This document shows positions 62,687 to 64,000 of a stretch of DNA of 64,000 nucleotides, piece by piece. The notes beneath the pieces were generated by a model. It saw nothing but the letters and a program-made list of their open reading frames with translations, had not been told where the DNA came from and searched no databases. Made by a program: the position numbers and the translations under genes. Origin of the DNA: Paenibacillus sp. FSL R7-0337. GTDB taxonomy: Bacteria > Bacillota > Bacilli > Paenibacillales > Paenibacillaceae. The stretch spans positions 3,410,001 to 3,474,000 of the forward strand of contig NZ_CP150218.1 of NCBI RefSeq assembly GCF_037969875.1, written 5' to 3'. The stretch's first letter is position 1, and the number at the start of each line of letters is the position of its first letter.

Positions 62687-64000
62687 ATGAAAAAAATACA
62701 CGCCGCTCTCATCGCGGGTTTCGGTCTGATGCTGGCCGGTTCGCTGGCTGCCGGAGGGCTTCATCTATACGGCAGCCAGCCTACCCTGCCCGCAAATACC
62801 GCTATCGCAGGCTGGGAGATTGGCGGAATGAACATCGCTGATGTAGCAGCCGGAATGGATGCAAGACTTCAGGCGCTGGAAGCTACTCCACTCATGCTGA
62901 AGGCAAAAAATAACGCCGGACGCAAGGTTACCCTTAAGCAGGCAGGTGTGACCTATGAAGCCGGGGATTTCCTCAAGGCGCTGAAAACGCTGACGGACGG
63001 CACGCTGATGGAGCGGGTACAAGCCCGGCGCAGCTGGTCCGGCAGCTGGAATATGGAGATTCAGCTGCAGACTGCGCAGCTCAGGAGTCTCTTGAATCCC
63101 GAGTGGGAAAAAGAATCCTTCGGCGTTCCGGTCGATGCGGTCCGGCAGATCACCGGAGATGACCGGGTCGTATATACGCCAGGCACATCCTCCTACGAGG
63201 TGGACTGGCAGGCGCTGGAGCTTGCGGTGCAGGCGGCAGTGCCCACCCGGTTAGCCGCTGACGGCACACTTCAGGATCAGCAAATTCAGCTGGAGGTTCC
63301 CCTTGCTGTCAAGCAGCCGAAGATCACGCTACAGGCGCTTAAGGATCAGGGCATCGACCGCAAAATCGTCCAGTTCAGCACCTCCCTCGGGGCCAGCGGC
63401 CCCGGGCGCAGCTTCAATGTAGAGGCCGCCGCCAAAGCCGTGAACGGCACTGTGCTGCCGCCGAATGCGGTTTTTGATTACGGAAAAGCGATCCAGAAGG
63501 CCCAGACCGAATACGGCTTCCGCGAAGCCCCGGTCATCGTGAACGGCAAGCTCCAGCCCGGTACCGGCGGGGGGATCTGCCAGGTCTCCAGCACCCTGTA
63601 TAATGCCGCGCTGCGCTCTGGGCTGGAGATCGTAGAACGGCGCAACCACTCGCTTCCGGTCAGCTATCTACCGAAGGGGCAGGACGCCACTTTTGCCGAG
63701 GGGTATATCAATTTTCGCTTCCGCAACAACACCGGCAAATATCTGATCATCAAGTCCGAAGTCCAGGGGCGCACGCTGACCATCAAGCTGTTCGGCACGT
63801 TCCCGAAGAACGTCACCTATTCCATTGAATCCAGAACCGTCGAGGTGCTGCCCCCCACGGATAAATATGTGAGCGATAATTCGCTCCCCAAGGGCGGAAC
63901 CCGGGTACTGCTTGCCGGCAAAACCGGCTATGTAGTTGAAACTTACATTACCCGCCATGTGGATGGTACAGCGGTTGAGAGAAATCTGCTCTCCCGCGAT
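62687..64000 (+). CDS. VanW-family wall protein, 3' end outside window
   Basis: Open from ATG 62687 (GAAGGAGAG upstream) through the edge, 438 residues seen. Signal peptide (MKKIHAALIAGFGLMLAG), a PG_binding_4-like stretch at 35-200, then a VanW domain with NAVFDYGKAIQ, GGGICQVSSTLYNAALRSGLEI and RNHSLPVSYLP. A G5 domain appears to begin after 415 (VVETYITRHVDG). VanW is linked to vancomycin-resistance operons, yet chromosomal copies are common in spore-formers. Divergent from ftsE. Confidence 0.9.
   Translation, partial: MKKIHAALIAGFGLMLAGSLAAGGLHLYGSQPTLPANTAIAGWEIGGMNIADVAAGMDARLQALEATPLMLKAKNNAGRKVTLKQAGVTYEAGDFLKALKTLTDGTLMERVQARRSWSGSWNMEIQLQTAQLRSLLNPEWEKESFGVPVDAVRQITGDDRVVYTPGTSSYEVDWQALELAVQAAVPTRLAADGTLQDQQIQLEVPLAVKQPKITLQALKDQGIDRKIVQFSTSLGASGPGRSFNVEAAAKAVNGTVLPPNAVFDYGKAIQKAQTEYGFREAPVIVNGKLQPGTGGGICQVSSTLYNAALRSGLEIVERRNHSLPVSYLPKGQDATFAEGYINFRFRNNTGKYLIIKSEVQGRTLTIKLFGTFPKNVTYSIESRTVEVLPPTDKYVSDNSLPKGGTRVLLAGKTGYVVETYITRHVDGTAVERNLLSRD

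Overview
The window looks like a chromosomal stretch from a Gram-positive, spore-former-type Bacillota, most probably Paenibacillus or a close relative. This rests on FtsEX, EnvC-like peptidase, CtpB and MinJ in the Bacillus-type order, a tandem glycine riboswitch before gcvT-gcvPA-gcvPB, frequent TTG/GTG starts behind strong AGGAGG sites, a copper-amine-oxidase-N-domain protein, a VanW-family protein and a CsbB/WbdD-type cell-surface glycan locus. No tRNA, rRNA or CRISPR array was seen. Family names come from reading the protein sequences, not from database searches.

Region 1 (1-16.8 kb, minus strand) is a visibly AT-rich surface-polysaccharide locus. From its 5' end at 16.8 kb it encodes a Wzm/Wzt ABC exporter whose ATPase carries a glycan-binding-type C-terminal extension, a SAM methyltransferase and a kinase-like protein with a coiled coil (together resembling a split WbdD chain terminator). 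These are followed by a glycosyltransferase/WbsX two-domain protein, another GT2, two very large polytopic membrane proteins of GT-C appearance, a small DMT-type transporter, an FAD oxidoreductase, a polyprenyl-phosphate GT2 with two membrane helices, and a truncated epimerase. The last group looks like an extracytoplasmic glycosylation module. Across a sharp base-composition change lie a divergent O-antigen-ligase-like protein with a TPR-like tail, galU, and further on rmlA-rmlC.

Region 2 (20-36 kb) holds a hypothetical zinc-knuckle protein, a U32 peptidase-family protein, rmlA-rmlC, a copper-amine-oxidase-domain lipid/wall-exported protein overlapping an HtrA-like protease, two small conserved proteins, and uvrA and uvrB separated by an array of about nine 38-39 bp hairpin-bearing repeats. 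Region 3 (36-47 kb) holds motA-motB, gcvH, the glycine-riboswitch-controlled gcvT-gcvPA-gcvPB operon, a GAF-LuxR regulator, a small membrane protein and a three-gene ABC exporter. Region 4 (47-56.4 kb) holds an exact 51-bp-period repeat array, a frameshifted lipoprotein gene, the tail of a lost cation/proton antiporter, a RhaM-like mutarotase, a divergent ABC-2 exporter / DesK-NarL-type two-component pair with an inverted repeat between them, and an IS110-family element whose upstream region is hairpin-rich. Region 5 (56.5-64 kb) is the cell-division / wall-remodelling block minJ, ctpB, EnvC-like, ftsX, ftsE and a divergent vanW-like gene running off the end.

The points most worth a second look are the WbdD/Wzm/Wzt-like termination-export set in a Gram-positive, the paired giant membrane proteins with a shared C-terminal module, the dispersed 51-bp repeat family found at three intergenic sites, the uvrA-uvrB hairpin array, the IS110 bridge-RNA candidate, and a near-identical 26-base motif upstream of both the HtrA-like gene and minJ.
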